Origin: Calycina herbarum
Taxonomy: Eukaryota > Ascomycota > Leotiomycetes > Helotiales > Pezizellaceae
Assembly (NCBI GenBank): GCA_001414485.1
Contig: LLEY01000090.1
Span: 62,001-126,000, forward strand
DNA: 64,000 nucleotides
Reading direction: 5' to 3'
Below, piece after piece: positions 1 through 11,232 of the stretch. Position numbers and translations under genes: made by a program. The notes below the pieces were generated by a model. That model was not told where the DNA came from and searched no databases. It saw only the letters and a list, made by a program, of their open reading frames with translations. The stretch's first letter is position 1. The number at the start of each line of letters is the position of its first letter.

Positions 1-3000
1 CGTACGAGTCATGTCTCCATTGACCTGATCCCACTGCTCGGCACTCATGGTATAAAAGTCATCTGACCCTACATGTGCATTCAGAAGTTTGCCTATCTTG
101 AAAATGTCTGAGCAAGTTGCCAAATCTGGAGTTCCAGAAAGAATCCAACGGCTACGTGCTTTGACGAAGGAAAGGGATTCATCGAATTGATCCAGGTAGG
201 TGTACTCGTCAACTGCCATTCTCGCAAACGTGAACATGTCAAAAATGACTTTCCAGTCGAGCATTGATTCGGTCATGATGCCCTTGAAATAGTCATCCCG
301 GGTGGCGGGCTCTCCATTCTCCGGGGGGTCACCATGCTTGCGCTTCTTGTTTGAAGTGGCTGGAATTAACTCGGCCTGCTTGTTTTTAGCATAATTGACG
401 CCAACAAACCGCTTCGATGGAATTGGGGCAACATTCTGGCGACAAGATTCAACACTGTCGTCATATTTTGCCTTCAGATTTTTGGCAAATTCTTGCTTGT
501 TCGCCAGAAGTTCTGGCATGGCACCCATGATGCTTTCATTGGCAGCCTTGCGCCAATCTCTCTTGGCTCGGTTCGTATTTTGTTTCGAGTCAGCAAGTTC
601 AACAACGCCAGCAAGTTTTGCGACATTGTGAAGATATCTCTCGTGATCCAACACGGATGTGCTGACGATGATGAAATCGGCCTCCTTGAATTGACGAACT
701 GTGGTGTTCTCCCAAGACGTGATATTCGTGATGACAACAACCTTCGGCTTGCCTTTGATGAATTTCCCAATCTCCGATTTCCACTGCAATAAATTAGCAT
801 AAGACTTTCTCAATCAACCCAAAGAGAGAATTAAAAAGAAAAGTTCCATACCTGGCCAACCAAGTGGTGCGGAACAAAGACTACAGTGGCTTTCAAGGGT
901 ATTGAATCTGGGATCGGCTTAGCAGCAAATTTTTTATCCTTATCCTTTTGCGCCTCCGCAAGTGCTAAGACCACGGGAGTCTTGCCGAACCCGACCTCAA
1001 AAGCAAGAAGACCTCCACGGAGCTCGGTCTTTGCAACAGCTCGGGCTTCCAAGCGGTAACCAAAAACATCAAGAGGGGCTTCTGCGGTTTCAGTCTCCTC
1101 CCAGACCTTTGGATTGTTTTCCTGGTTGAGTGCCCACAAGACGGCGGACTTCTGCTCCGGGCGGAGGATGCACTTGAAAGTTGGAAGGACAAGTTTCTCA
1201 TCGGAAGGCTCATTTGTTGGGATTGTAAATGGCACTCTTTTAGGTCTGGGATTGGCGTCCGCGTCCTGCAAAAAGTTAGTCTACTATTTTCTAAGGATAT
1301 AAAAGAGTTAAGACGAAAACCCCTCTCAGCCACTGGAAAATAAAGTGTTATTAGCAAAAGGGATGGGATTAAAAGGGTACGTACTGTGATTAATCGCCAT
1401 TCGGTTGAAATGTCCGCATCCTTTCCAAGTTTCTCAATTAGCGCAGCGAGAGCTTTGTGGCTGAGCGCAACTGGATCACAGTTGATGACGATCTCGATAT
1501 TGTTATCCTCGTCGCGACGATATGCTGCTGAAATCAGAGTAGGGGAATTCTTGCAAGACTCCTCGTAGTGTGCTGCTTGAATGGGTTCCTCGTAAGGAGT
1601 CAATTTGGTTTTCTTTTTGACTGTCTTCATAGCCCACAAGAGCGAAGGAGGTGTTGGGGCACATGATTCACATCGATCGCGTGGAGCATTTGATGCGATG
1701 GGGTGCCACCTACCCCCCTCCTTGTGGTCGCCTTGAATCAGCCCTCTTTGGACAATGTATTTGAGGTTCTGGAAGAACAACGGCTCATTTGCCTTGGTCA
1801 GTGGCATCCATTGATTGGCAGGGAACTTTCGATTTAGCCCAACACTCATGTGAGCATGGCACGCGAATATGTTATGCTGTGAACCACACCCAGAGACGGG
1901 AATAGAAGCTCCACTGCAACAGATTAGCTCATGTTCTTCTCTTGATCAATAACAAGTAGGAATAATAAAGGTAAGGAGGGGAAACGTTGCTTACGAAGAA
2001 AGTTGATAGTAAATTGTCTCGTCATCATAGTTCTTGTTGAGAGCAATGCCAGAGAAATTCGCCCAAGTCCCGTCCACAGAGATTGAGGTTTCAATATCCT
2101 TCTGAACTTCAAGTGGGTCGAGTTTTTCACCGGTACTTTCGAGCGAGAAATCAATGATATGTTGATCTTCTTCCGCACGATTAGCTTTCGCAGTTAGGAA
2201 GCGAAAGCCCTTTGCGAGATTTCCCATGGTATTTCGGTGCTCTCCATGTTCGAGTCTTCTGATGTTGTCAGCGATCACAATAAAATGGTCATCCCAGTGG
2301 CCATGGCGCAGTTGATGTTCAAAAAACATAAACTTGCGCTTTTCAACCTCTTTCTTTGACTTCTCTTGGACGAACAGGCAGTTCAAAGGCTGACCACAAT
2401 TTGTCGCGAGGGTATATTCTCCTCTGATATCGACTGGGAAGTATTCAGACTTGAAGTTGTCCATCGTCAAACAGATTTGGCTATACTGGTAAGTCTCTTG
2501 TTCTGAAAGAAGACCGGATTGGTTCTGGTAAGTCGGGACCATAGGACCGCTCATTGACAATGTGGCCTTGAAGTTGTGAACTTTTGGGCACCAGAATTGA
2601 AAGCTTCCCTTCGTGAGATCATCACCATGGCAGAACATCTGGGCAATCGGAAATTGTCTAAGATACTTGCCCAAAGCCGTTCCCAGAGGCTCTTTCGGGA
2701 GGTTGACAAACATATCCCACCTAGCCTCGATCGCAGAGATTGACAACACCAATTTGGCGTTCTGGCTTTCGTAGGTAACTTCCCACTGCAAAAAATTAGC
2801 ACTTGCTCCCGACAACTAGGAATAGGAGCTGAAAAGGGGGAACAATGGGAAATGTTACTTACTATGTCTGATCGACGGATGCTGCGAAATGAAACCGTTG
2901 ATGACAGAGCTTCTCGCATCTTTGGCAGGATAAGATTCCATGTCTTGGTATCAATAGAGTCCTTGTTTTTTGAGTAGAATGTGTCGAGTTCTCTGGCAAG

Positions 3001-5891
3001 TTCTGCATTCTTGAGAGTGATCAACCTAGTGGCCATCGGTAAAGAATTTAGCAAGCGAGTTTCGAAGACCCGGACGTCCTCTCGTGCCACCGGCATGAAT
3101 TTCTCATAGTCGTGAGTAGGTCGCTTGCCACAGGATGTGCAAGTGGTGTGCAAGCAAACTTGGCATCGCTGGAATTGTCGGTCTTTTGTTAGCTCTCTGT
3201 GTTCGCAGTAGCATAGTCTGAGGGTCTTCTCAGCAAGCACGACAGCTTCGGGTACCGACAGCTTCTCGTAAGACCAAGTGCTGGATTTCATCCGGGACAA
3301 CTTTTCTGTTGAGGTATCATCTGGCAAAAACGGGATGGAAGAAGGTGCCTTCGTGGGGTCCCCCTTGAGACTGAAATACGGAAGAAATGTAGTCAGCGTC
3401 GCAATCATGACAGATCCAACAACGGTGGTTGACATGGCATTGCCAGAGAGGTCCTGCATCTGAGCTTGAGAGAGTCGGCTAACGTTCAATTCGTCAGCAG
3501 GCAAGCCTTGCAGGCCAAGAGCCTCTTGGCCAGTAATTCTAGCACCACGCGTCGAAGGCCATTGCTGAGCGTTTGGTGTTTGACAACTAGCAATGCCTTG
3601 TCTGTTTACCTCTTTATCACGATAGACACTCTGTCCCAGCTCTGTGATGCGACTAGATTACGATTAGCAAACTATTCAATTGGGAATTGGGCTCAAAACT
3701 TGCAAGTAATAACGATCGTCGTAACCTCGAGAGAGGCCGCGAAGATGAGAAATTTCGAACGTATCAAGGACGCGCTCGGTCATTGTGAAATTGTGTTTCC
3801 GTTGACAGAAATCTGGCAGTGCAAAGAAACCATCCTCGCCCCAACCCGTGATTGGGCGAGCTTCACCAAGACCGAGGTGTTGTCTGAAACTCGAATAGTT
3901 GGTTTGACAAGCATCCCATCGAGGCGGCTTTTTCGATTTGTCACGGTCATCGGTCCAATTTGATCTTGCGTGAACAAGCCGAGGATCATCTGATCGCCAC
4001 AGCCACATTTCGACAGGAGTACTTGCTGGGCGCTTGAGTTGCTTCTTGACAAGTTTTTCGTAATCCTTGAGTAACTTGTCCACATGCTCGCGTTCCTCGT
4101 CATTCATGTTTTGGACATCAATAGCAAGCATATAACCTCTTTTTCTGGTGTGTGGAATATAATAGTCCTTGGTGTCGAGCTTCACGAATGCTATCGCGTA
4201 CCCGATCTTTTTAAACTCCGAATCGAAGCCATGCGGGACGGGGCCTTTCTTCAAATTCCATTTTTCAATCAGCCAAGGGGCGTTTTGAACATTTTCCAAT
4301 ATAATGGTTTTCGGGCGGTAAAGTTTCGCATATGCGATCATGGCAAAAAAAGTATCCCCAGACTCGCCGCGGTCCTTGAGGGTCTTTTGCTTGCTGTTCA
4401 TGATCGAAAAGTCAACGCAGCAAGTGCCTGCAAGCAAGATATCAAGCTCTCCTGGGACAACAGCCATGCTTCCAAGAGCAGTCGTCCTAAAACAGTGATT
4501 AGTAACAAAGTTGGTACAATGGATACTCACACTTACATTTTGAACTTGCCCACAACATCCTCGGCAGTTTTGTCTTCAATCTTGAAGAAATCGCAGACGT
4601 CTCGTAATAGTGCATCTGGTTGGAAGTTCAATTGCAGGAATGCTTGCTTGAAAGGAACAATCTCTACGCTAAAAGCGTGGTGGATAGGGAAACTTCGACC
4701 ATGAAGTTTGAAAACTAGAAATGATCAGGCAACAGAAACACTAGCAGGGGTAACGCATAACTCACAACGTGCAAGATAGTTCAGAGCAATAAGGGGACTA
4801 TCTGTTCCGGAGCACATGGTTCCAACCTTCAAAGCTCCTTTGGTTGCTTGAAGTTTATCGATCAAAGGTTCGAGGAGGGGCTTAGTCACCTTGAAGACAT
4901 TCTCAAAGGCATCATATATCGTGTTAATTGGCTTCGAGGTTTCGTCGACGCCATTTCCCCACTTGAAGTTGTCTTCGTAGCCACCAGCAGCTTTCTTTCC
5001 AGCTTGCTTTTCAACTTGCTTTCCAGCTTGCTTTCCAGCTTTCTTGGTTCTGGCTCCCTTGGGTTCGGCGGAAGCGACAGGCTGAGGAAGTGCGACAATC
5101 TTGCGAGGAATGGGAGAAGTGGAGTCTGTATAACATGTCAGTGCTTTGAAGATAAGTTAGGAGGAGGGTTACATGCGGTGTCTTCGACGCTTGCTGGGGG
5201 GTGCGTCAGACCCGTCCTCATCTTCTGGAGATGAATTGGTATCGGAGCCATCATGCTCATTCCGAGGAATATCAAGAAAAGCAAGATTGGGGTTGTTGGT
5301 ATAATCGTCTTCACTGTCAGAGCCATCGTCATCACTCGAGGGGAGATCTGCTTCGGCGTCGTTATCCTCATCGTCTACCGACTCATCATCTGAAAAAGAC
5401 TTATCCGATTTATTGTCAGACTGGTTATTAGCTACTTCGACGTCGGACTCATCGTCATCGGGGATTTCGATGGGTGACTCGTTATTAGGTACTTCGGCGT
5501 CCGACTCGGAATCGGTGACTAAATCGATGACTTGGGCGAGTTGGGCGGCTGGTGGTCATATTAGTATAGGCTGTGTGCAACTGGGACGAGATAACTTACC
5601 AGAAAAGCGAGCACTCTGCTTAACCATGCCAGTGACATCGCTGGGTTCGCGGACATCGTTGTCCTCAAGGATGGGACGACGTTGCTTGGTAGCGGGGGCT
5701 GCACAAAATGTCAGTGTTTTGAAGATAAGCACGAAGAAGGGGTGCATACTCTTTTGACGCTTGACGGGTGGTGACTCAGAGTCGGAACCACTAGATTCTT
5801 CAACTGCGCCCTCATTATTATACACATTATTGGTTCTGCTTCGTCCCGCTAGGGCAGCAGCTCTCTTTGAGGGGGGGCGAGGCGGCGCCAT
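1..5891 (-). CDS. DNMT5: DNMT5-type DNA cytosine-5 methyltransferase with RING and SNF2 ATPase, C-terminus beyond the left edge
   Basis: Large multidomain chromatin enzyme; DNMT5 proteins are ATP-dependent maintenance CpG methyltransferases in fungi. I join eleven exons. Introns are 5699-5749, 5549-5599, 5126-5176, 4715-4765, 4487-4536, 3653-3703, 2786-2862, 1914-1994, 1266-1384 and 784-851, giving 1747 in-frame codons before the window ends. The start ATG (5889-5891) opens a basic, then Asp/Ser-rich disordered region (residues 1-250). Methyltransferase motifs follow: GTMCSGTDSPL near residue 305, catalytic-loop GTCCVDFS near 404 (the family's divergent form of PCQ), ENV near 449, and LSGNAMSTTVVG before the RING. 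The RING-like cysteine cluster (CYCEH...CQVC...CTSC) lies near 790-822. The SNF2 part shows Walker A GFGKT near 1440, VPHHLVGQWKSEI, a DEAH-like VDEYTY, and RWILSGTP near 1700. I see no chromodomain in the N-terminus, where many DNMT5 proteins have one. The C-terminal helicase lobe lies outside the window. Exact residue numbers depend on my splice model. Confidence 0.92.
3653..3703 (-). other. GC-AG intron 6 of the DNMT5 gene
   Basis: The minus strand reads TT/GCAAGT at the donor, the strong consensus for GC donors, with a GCTAAT branch-like site and a TCTAG acceptor 51 nt away. Joining gives the continuous protein DDRYYFRITELGQSVYR. The overlapping GT two bases further on (CAA/GTTTTG) leaves the downstream exon out of frame with either nearby acceptor. 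A GTTACG donor further upstream with a CACAG acceptor is also in frame but removes the conserved-looking YDDRYY residues. Confidence 0.7.
5126..5176 (-). other. GC-AG intron 3 of the DNMT5 gene, homologous to intron 1 (5699-5749)
   Basis: Read on the minus strand the intron begins GCATGT and ends ATACAG. It is 51 nt, exactly the length of intron 1 (begins GTATGC), and the two align without gaps at 39 of 51 positions by my count. The exon sequence just upstream is also similar (protein SPPVKRQK versus APPSKRRRH). The reading frame requires a phase-1 donor. The nearby GTAACC donor would break frame, whereas the GC donor keeps it. An in-frame alternative is a weak GTCGAA donor 12 nt upstream. 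Confidence 0.7.
5177..5548 (-). repeat. acidic low-complexity exon with an internal repeat in the DNMT5 N-terminus
   Basis: The exon encodes about 124 residues dominated by Asp, Ser and Glu. Two copies of a short unit are visible, SDAEVPNNES and SDVEVANNQS, separated by about 12 residues. The next exon continues with a Lys/Gln/Gly repeat (KAGKQAGKQVEKQAGKKA, just before the methyltransferase domain). This is probably a disordered linker that binds chromatin or partners nonspecifically; the function is inference. Confidence 0.7.
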
Positions 5892-8800
5892 GACTATGAC
5901 TAGTAGAGCAACGATGTTAGCTTCGATGCGATAGCAAAGGGTACTTCGATGAATGTATGCAAGAGGGTTGGAGGTGGATACGACGGTGACATCTGTCAAC
6001 CCGACACCGCAAGAGGCGCGGAAGGAAAGATGAAACGGTCACAGAAGAAGAGAGCAGACGCCGATCAAGTACTCAGAGATAGAAGCAATGAGCTGGTCGG
6101 TAGGTTGTCTCAATGTGGAAGACTTGCGTGCGAGGGGAGAAAGGTTCTCGATTTAGCTGCGTCCAGCCTCACCAACAACCTTTGGTACCCCGAGCAACGA
6201 GGGGATGGTTCTGACTTACCGCAAAAGCTCGTGGAGCGAGCGAGGGATTTGTGCGGTTGAGCTCAATGCGGCAAAAATGCGCTGGAAGGGATGGTGGTTT
6301 TGGGAAAAGAGAGGTGGAAGAGGTTGTGGGTTTCGGATTGTAGGTAGAGGGTGTTGCAAAAGGAATTTTCGAGGTTTGCAAGCTGGTGTCAAGCACTTGA
6401 GAACGACAGAGGGGGCTGGGAAAGCAATTGGCACGACAACAGTCGCGACAGCTTGTCCGCAACACTGCGTCGACAGCGAATGAAAGTATTTTGTAAGGCA
6501 GCATCTGCGGATGAGGCTAAAGCGGCACCTACACCACTTTGATATCCAACACCGCAACCCCCAGTAGACCCAACATAACTTCTTCAAAGCCACTTGACCT
6601 ATGCATGATATAAGATACCGATTGAAAAAAAAAATTTATGTATTAGATGTAAGCGCAATGTAACCGACTCCGATGGATTTGCCCTTTCCCAAAATTGAAA
6701 TCCCTTACCGTGACCTTTGCTTCCATAGGCATGCTGGGCACCACCATCTAAAACGGCGATGCTGCCTTTGGCGGGATCCGATTTGGTGAATTGCCGGCTC
6801 CTGGAGGGGCAAGGCTGACAACGGTGGGGCCTACCGACTTGCACCAACTCCTCAATGACCACAGCAACATTGGCACCTCTCTGCCAATCCATGTTGAAGA
6901 GTTGGGGTGGGACCATGGCAGGTCCTCTTGATGATGGCCTCGACAAAGCTTTCCATATTCCAGGGGATAGAAAGAATCGTCCCTCTCCTCGTCAACCTCA
7001 ACGCCAAACTCGGAACTTTCAGATGCGTCGGTCTGCAAAGCCTCTAGGTTGTCGGCTTCGAAGAAACAAGATAGCTTTCTCGGCGGGCTATCCATACCAT
7101 AAGGGGCTTTTATCGTGAGCCCGGCTTGCTTCCCTTCGTGTAGAAGGGGTATGCTATCATCGTCCAGTGCTAATTCGTAGTTGAATAGAGAACTATCCTC
7201 CGAATCCATAATATCGAATTGAAAAGCGTCCCCCTCTCCCTCCCCGCGACGAATTGGATAAACACAATGAAGATGGCCACCGATGGTATGCGGACTCGAG
7301 GATTCCAGTGAACCCGAGTCTGTAGAAATGGAACTGGGTAGCGCCATGGTTCGAAATCCGTATTTGGTTTTGGTTCAAGCACAGATAATGAGGTTGAAGG
7401 GTCCTGGTGTCCAGTGATAGTCCTATACAACGGTGACTTGAAAGTATTGTTCCTTTGGTATATTGGAAAGAGCTATTCCTGTATTGAAGGAACGAATCCA
7501 GATGTTGCTTCGAGGTCTTGGTGGTGCCTTGCCACTGCACTGGATGCAGATGGCTATAAGTATCTCTGTCCAAAGAATATACTTCAAGTGGAGTAAGGTT
7601 GTAGATTGGCGGTTGACGTTTATTTCCGTTAACAATAGCCATAGGGACAAGTCTTCCGACAATGCGAAGGTTTGTTGATGGTCCGGCCAAGTAGCGGGAT
7701 CCAGCAGCATAACCCTATACCAGCAGAGAAACAATTGGTCTGGGTGGCTACAACAAGAATATTTGAACAAATGGTATAGTGCGAAATGGTCAGGTGAACT
7801 GCAGAAAGTTAGCTGTTTATCCTCCTCCAACTTGACGGGGGTTGCTGTCATGCTGAGACCCATACGAGTGGTGGCTCAACCTGACAGGACTCACTGTGGA
7901 TGGACACGACAATGGACCAGAAGAAGTTTCAAACCGCCGGAATGTATGGCAAGGGTACTATATAATTTCGAAGATATGTGCTTTGAGAAGCCAAGACTGT
8001 AAGAACAAGTCAGATTGGAGTATCAGAGAGGGAGGAAGAAACATACCAAGTACATGCGAGTTGCATTGGAGGAAGTGAAGGACAGTTATCAAAACACGGA
8101 GCACTTATCACACTACTCAAGATGTGATAAGGTCCTCAAACCAAGACTTCAAACTGTCGACAAGATACAGACTATCGAGGTGGTACTCCTATGTTTTGCG
8201 GTAGCAAGTCAGCGGATGATAATTGAAAGTATACTTCATGCAGCTTACTTGTTCATAACAAGACTTGTTGGTGTGGAGCTATTGACTTAACTCACACGTG
8301 ATGTTGTTTTGGGCAATTGGTTCGTCAACCTTCAAGTGAAAGGTTGGTTGGAGCAATGTAAACTTAGTGAAGATTGAGTGTGGTCGAGATGAGATTACCA
8401 AGCAGTATCTGTGGCACTGGCGGAGATACCGTACGGTAGTAGAAGCCGTGGTAGGTTCGCTGCCACTGGTAGTCGGTCCATTTGATTGGAGATTGTTTGG
8501 GAATGAAGAACCTTACCAAAGAACAGTCAGTCAAAAGCACGAAGAGCTTGAGGGCCAGTAGGGACCTCAGTCGATGAGCCAAGGAAGGTACGATGAGGAG
8601 AGCATTGAACTCAATCAATGGGTATGACTTACCTTTGACGAGAAGGGCAAGCCTGGAAAGCTCCAGGTGCCCAGGTGCCCAGCAGGCAAGCGGATGAGCA
8701 AGCGGATGAGATAGTAGCTGCCGATAGAATTCAACTTGGGAAGTTCCCAGGTTGAAAATGGCGAAGCTGCGAGGTGGAGCACCCAAAGGCAAAGCAAGGA

Positions 8801-9963
8801 AGGAAGGTGCGACGGAGGAAGATTGTGGAAGGGACCTGGGATACTTTCATCAAGCCATCAAGTCATGAGGTGATGGTTTGTTCAAGATATCCAAAGTCAA
8901 AAGACCTAGAACAAGTAACAAGTACCTAGGTACTCTGCAGTCAGAAAATGCAACGCGTCAAGGCAAGAGAGGAAGTCGCAAATCCCTACCTTTCAATGAT
9001 GTTCTGTGGCGGGCCCAGGCAGTGGGTTGAAGCTTAGCATGTCGAGTCCCGCAAGTTGAGACAGTACAAACAGCACAAACAGCAAGAGCAATCCTACGTA
9101 TTGGGTGAGAGGGAAGGAAGGAGATGAAAGACAATACCATGGTCCTCGGTACTACTGAGGAAGATGGGTCCCGTCCCTGCCTTTGATACCAGCGGTACTA
9201 GTAGCTGCCATCTCCACTCACCTTTGTGGGCGCGCAGCGCGTTGAGGGGTCCTGCTTCCATCAAAGATGGCAGCCCGCGGTCGGCTTTGTTTCCTAGGGC
9301 TTGTCATGATGAAAGAAGTTGTTCAGATGGCTTTTGAAGCTGTTCCTGGGGTTCTGTGACGATGATGGAAAGATGGGAGTGTTGGTTGTTGATGGGATAA
9401 CTTTGATGGAAGCGCAGAGGAGGTTGTTAAGAGGAATTACCCTAGCAGACCAATTCAAAATTCAAAGGCTGGGTTCTTGTGACGCAGATCAGATCGGAGT
9501 AACTTCATCCGACTGCCGGATTTTAGCCTTCAACTTTGAAAAGTGGGTATGCAAAAGATTCGGTTATTAGTCCAATAACAAAAGAGAATTCGATAAGGAA
9601 TCTTTATCACTTCAACGACAGAGGAAAGTGCTGTAAAGGCGGCGCCGATCTCAGAGGGAGTGCAAATAGTTCACAAAACTTCAGAGGAGAGGCCAGAAAT
9701 CTGATAGTTTCTTTCTATATCTATCCTCAATAGAGTAGTTAGATCCCTTCACAATCAAAAACTATTATGTCTTCAGCTAATTCAAACTCCCAAAAGTTCA
9801 TATTCTGTCTGCCTTGCTAGAAGAAAAGGTTTGTCTCGTTGCGCTCGTCGGCTCCCACTCCCGTCTACACCCGCACCTTCCTCTCTTTCCATTGAATAAC
9901 CAACAACCCTAAAGACAGCATCAAAAGCACAACTAAAACAAAGCAACTGCATCTCCTTCCAAA
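5892..9963. other. intergenic region with no gene I can support
   Basis: About 4 kb lies between the DNMT5 start and the 2H-phosphoesterase gene. Open frames here are short, overlap on both strands and match nothing I recognise. The best is a minus-strand frame at 6748-7347, listed separately. Short tandem repeats occur near 8660-8715 (CAGGTGCC twice, then GCAAGCGGATGA twice). Some of the first few hundred bases is presumably DNMT5 promoter and 5' leader. Confidence 0.6.
6748..7347 (-). CDS. possible hypothetical protein, unrecognised
   Basis: This is an uninterrupted 199-codon frame beginning MALPSSISTDSGSLESS. The first two thirds is rich in Ser, Asp and Glu (for example ALDDDSIPLL and GVEVDEERDDSF), which looks more like coding sequence than a random frame. 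The last third (after about residue 135) changes to a basic, Trp/Pro-rich composition, and an overlapping minus frame at 6599-6946 competes there, so an intron or frameshift near 6900-6950 is possible. I recognise no domain, signal peptide or membrane segment. It may be non-coding. Confidence 0.22.
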   Translation of the reverse strand: MALPSSISTDSGSLESSSPHTIGGHLHCVYPIRRGEGEGDAFQFDIMDSEDSSLFNYELALDDDSIPLLHEGKQAGLTIKAPYGMDSPPRKLSCFFEADNLEALQTDASESSEFGVEVDEERDDSFYPLEYGKLCRGHHQEDLPWSHPNSSTWIGREVPMLLWSLRSWCKSVGPTVVSLAPPGAGNSPNRIPPKAASPF

Positions 9964-11232
9964 ATGACGAAGCTAGAATCGGCAGACTCCAGAAACAAAT
10001 TTGAGGATCTTTCAGGAGTGGATATTGCTGCCTACGAGAATCCCTACGATGCTTTAATCGCAGCATGTAACGATATACCAGTACGCACCCGCTCTACCTC
10101 CGCATCACCAAGCAAGCTGCTTCTATTCTTCCCTCAACATCTCTGCTCCTCTCAATTCCTTTTCCATTCTCGAAGAACCCCCACTGATGATTTCCCAGGC
10201 TGAAATCCAAGCACGTTATGACACCCATCGAACCACCCGCAATGGTCAACAACGAGAAAAGCTACTTGGTCCGGAATTTACTGGATTGATATTGGATCCA
10301 ATTCTCCAGAGACTCGAAGATCCCACGATTGAGCCTGGTTATGTTGATTCCCGGAATTGTCTCGTTTTCTGGGCTCGGCCACCAGCCCACATACGGGCTC
10401 TGGTCGATAGAATCCAAAAAGAGCTCTTGACTTTGGCTCCCAGTAAGTGACTCGTTCCCACGAGCGAGTTTCTTCCAACAAGTTCCAACTTTGCAAACTC
10501 TCAAACTCCTCAATCCATTATTTTTCAGCTGCCAAGAAAGAAATACGAAAAAACCCTCAAAGATCCCTCTCCAACAAAACCCAACTTCAAAAACCCAAAC
10601 TAACAAAACCCCCAGAACTCTGGCTAATGCCCATCGAACGTCTCCACCTCACAGCCCTAGAACTAACCCACTCCCTAACCTACGCAGAGATAAACACCAT
10701 CATCTCTGCTCTCGGCTCAGAAGCCTACACCAAAATGACAGACTACCCCCGACTCCACCGAGCCCGCCTTATAAAGCCCACACTCTCCTACGACGGCGCA
10801 GCCCTAGCTCTCTCCTTCCTCCCCGCAGCCGGAGAAAACCTCCCTCGCATCACGCCCTCCTCCCCTATCCCTACCACAAGAATAAAGCAAGAAGATAACT
10901 ATACCTACCACCACCTCCGCCGGGATCTTTTCAATCTCGCTAAAGAGACGGGTGTGCAAATTGATTCTAGATATGTGGTTCCTTCCAGTCATATTACAAT
11001 TTGTCGGTTTTTGACGCAGGAGGATCACGATTCTAAAGAAAAGATGGAAAAGTGGATGGGCAAGATTGAGGAGATTAATGGGTGGCTTGAGAGGGAGTAT
11101 TGGCAGGGAGAGGGGGAGGAGAGGGATCTGGGGAAGGAGTGGGTTGTTGGGACGGAGAAGGGGTTGGATTTTAGAAAGGGGATGCTTTGGTATGGGGGTG
11201 GGGAGACTGTGAGGCTTGGGGAGGGGTTTTGA
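9964..11232 (+). CDS. 2H phosphoesterase / RNA ligase-cyclic phosphodiesterase-like protein
   Basis: Three exons (9964-10080, 10199-10442, 10529-11232) join in frame to 354 residues. Both introns have canonical ends: GTACGC with TCCCAG, and GTAAGT with TTTCAG. Two H-x-T signatures are visible, H160-L-T162 in ERLHLTALE and H275-I-T277 in SSHITICRF. Paired motifs of this kind form the active site of the 2H phosphoesterase superfamily, which cleaves or transfers 2',3'-cyclic phosphates and related RNA ends. Their spacing of about 115 residues is compatible with the fold. The N-terminal 120 residues are mostly helical and charged. No signal peptide or membrane segment is seen. The substrate cannot be told from sequence: a nucleotide phosphodiesterase or RNA-processing role is inference. 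The stop is followed by an unremarkable AT-rich 3' region. Confidence 0.8.
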
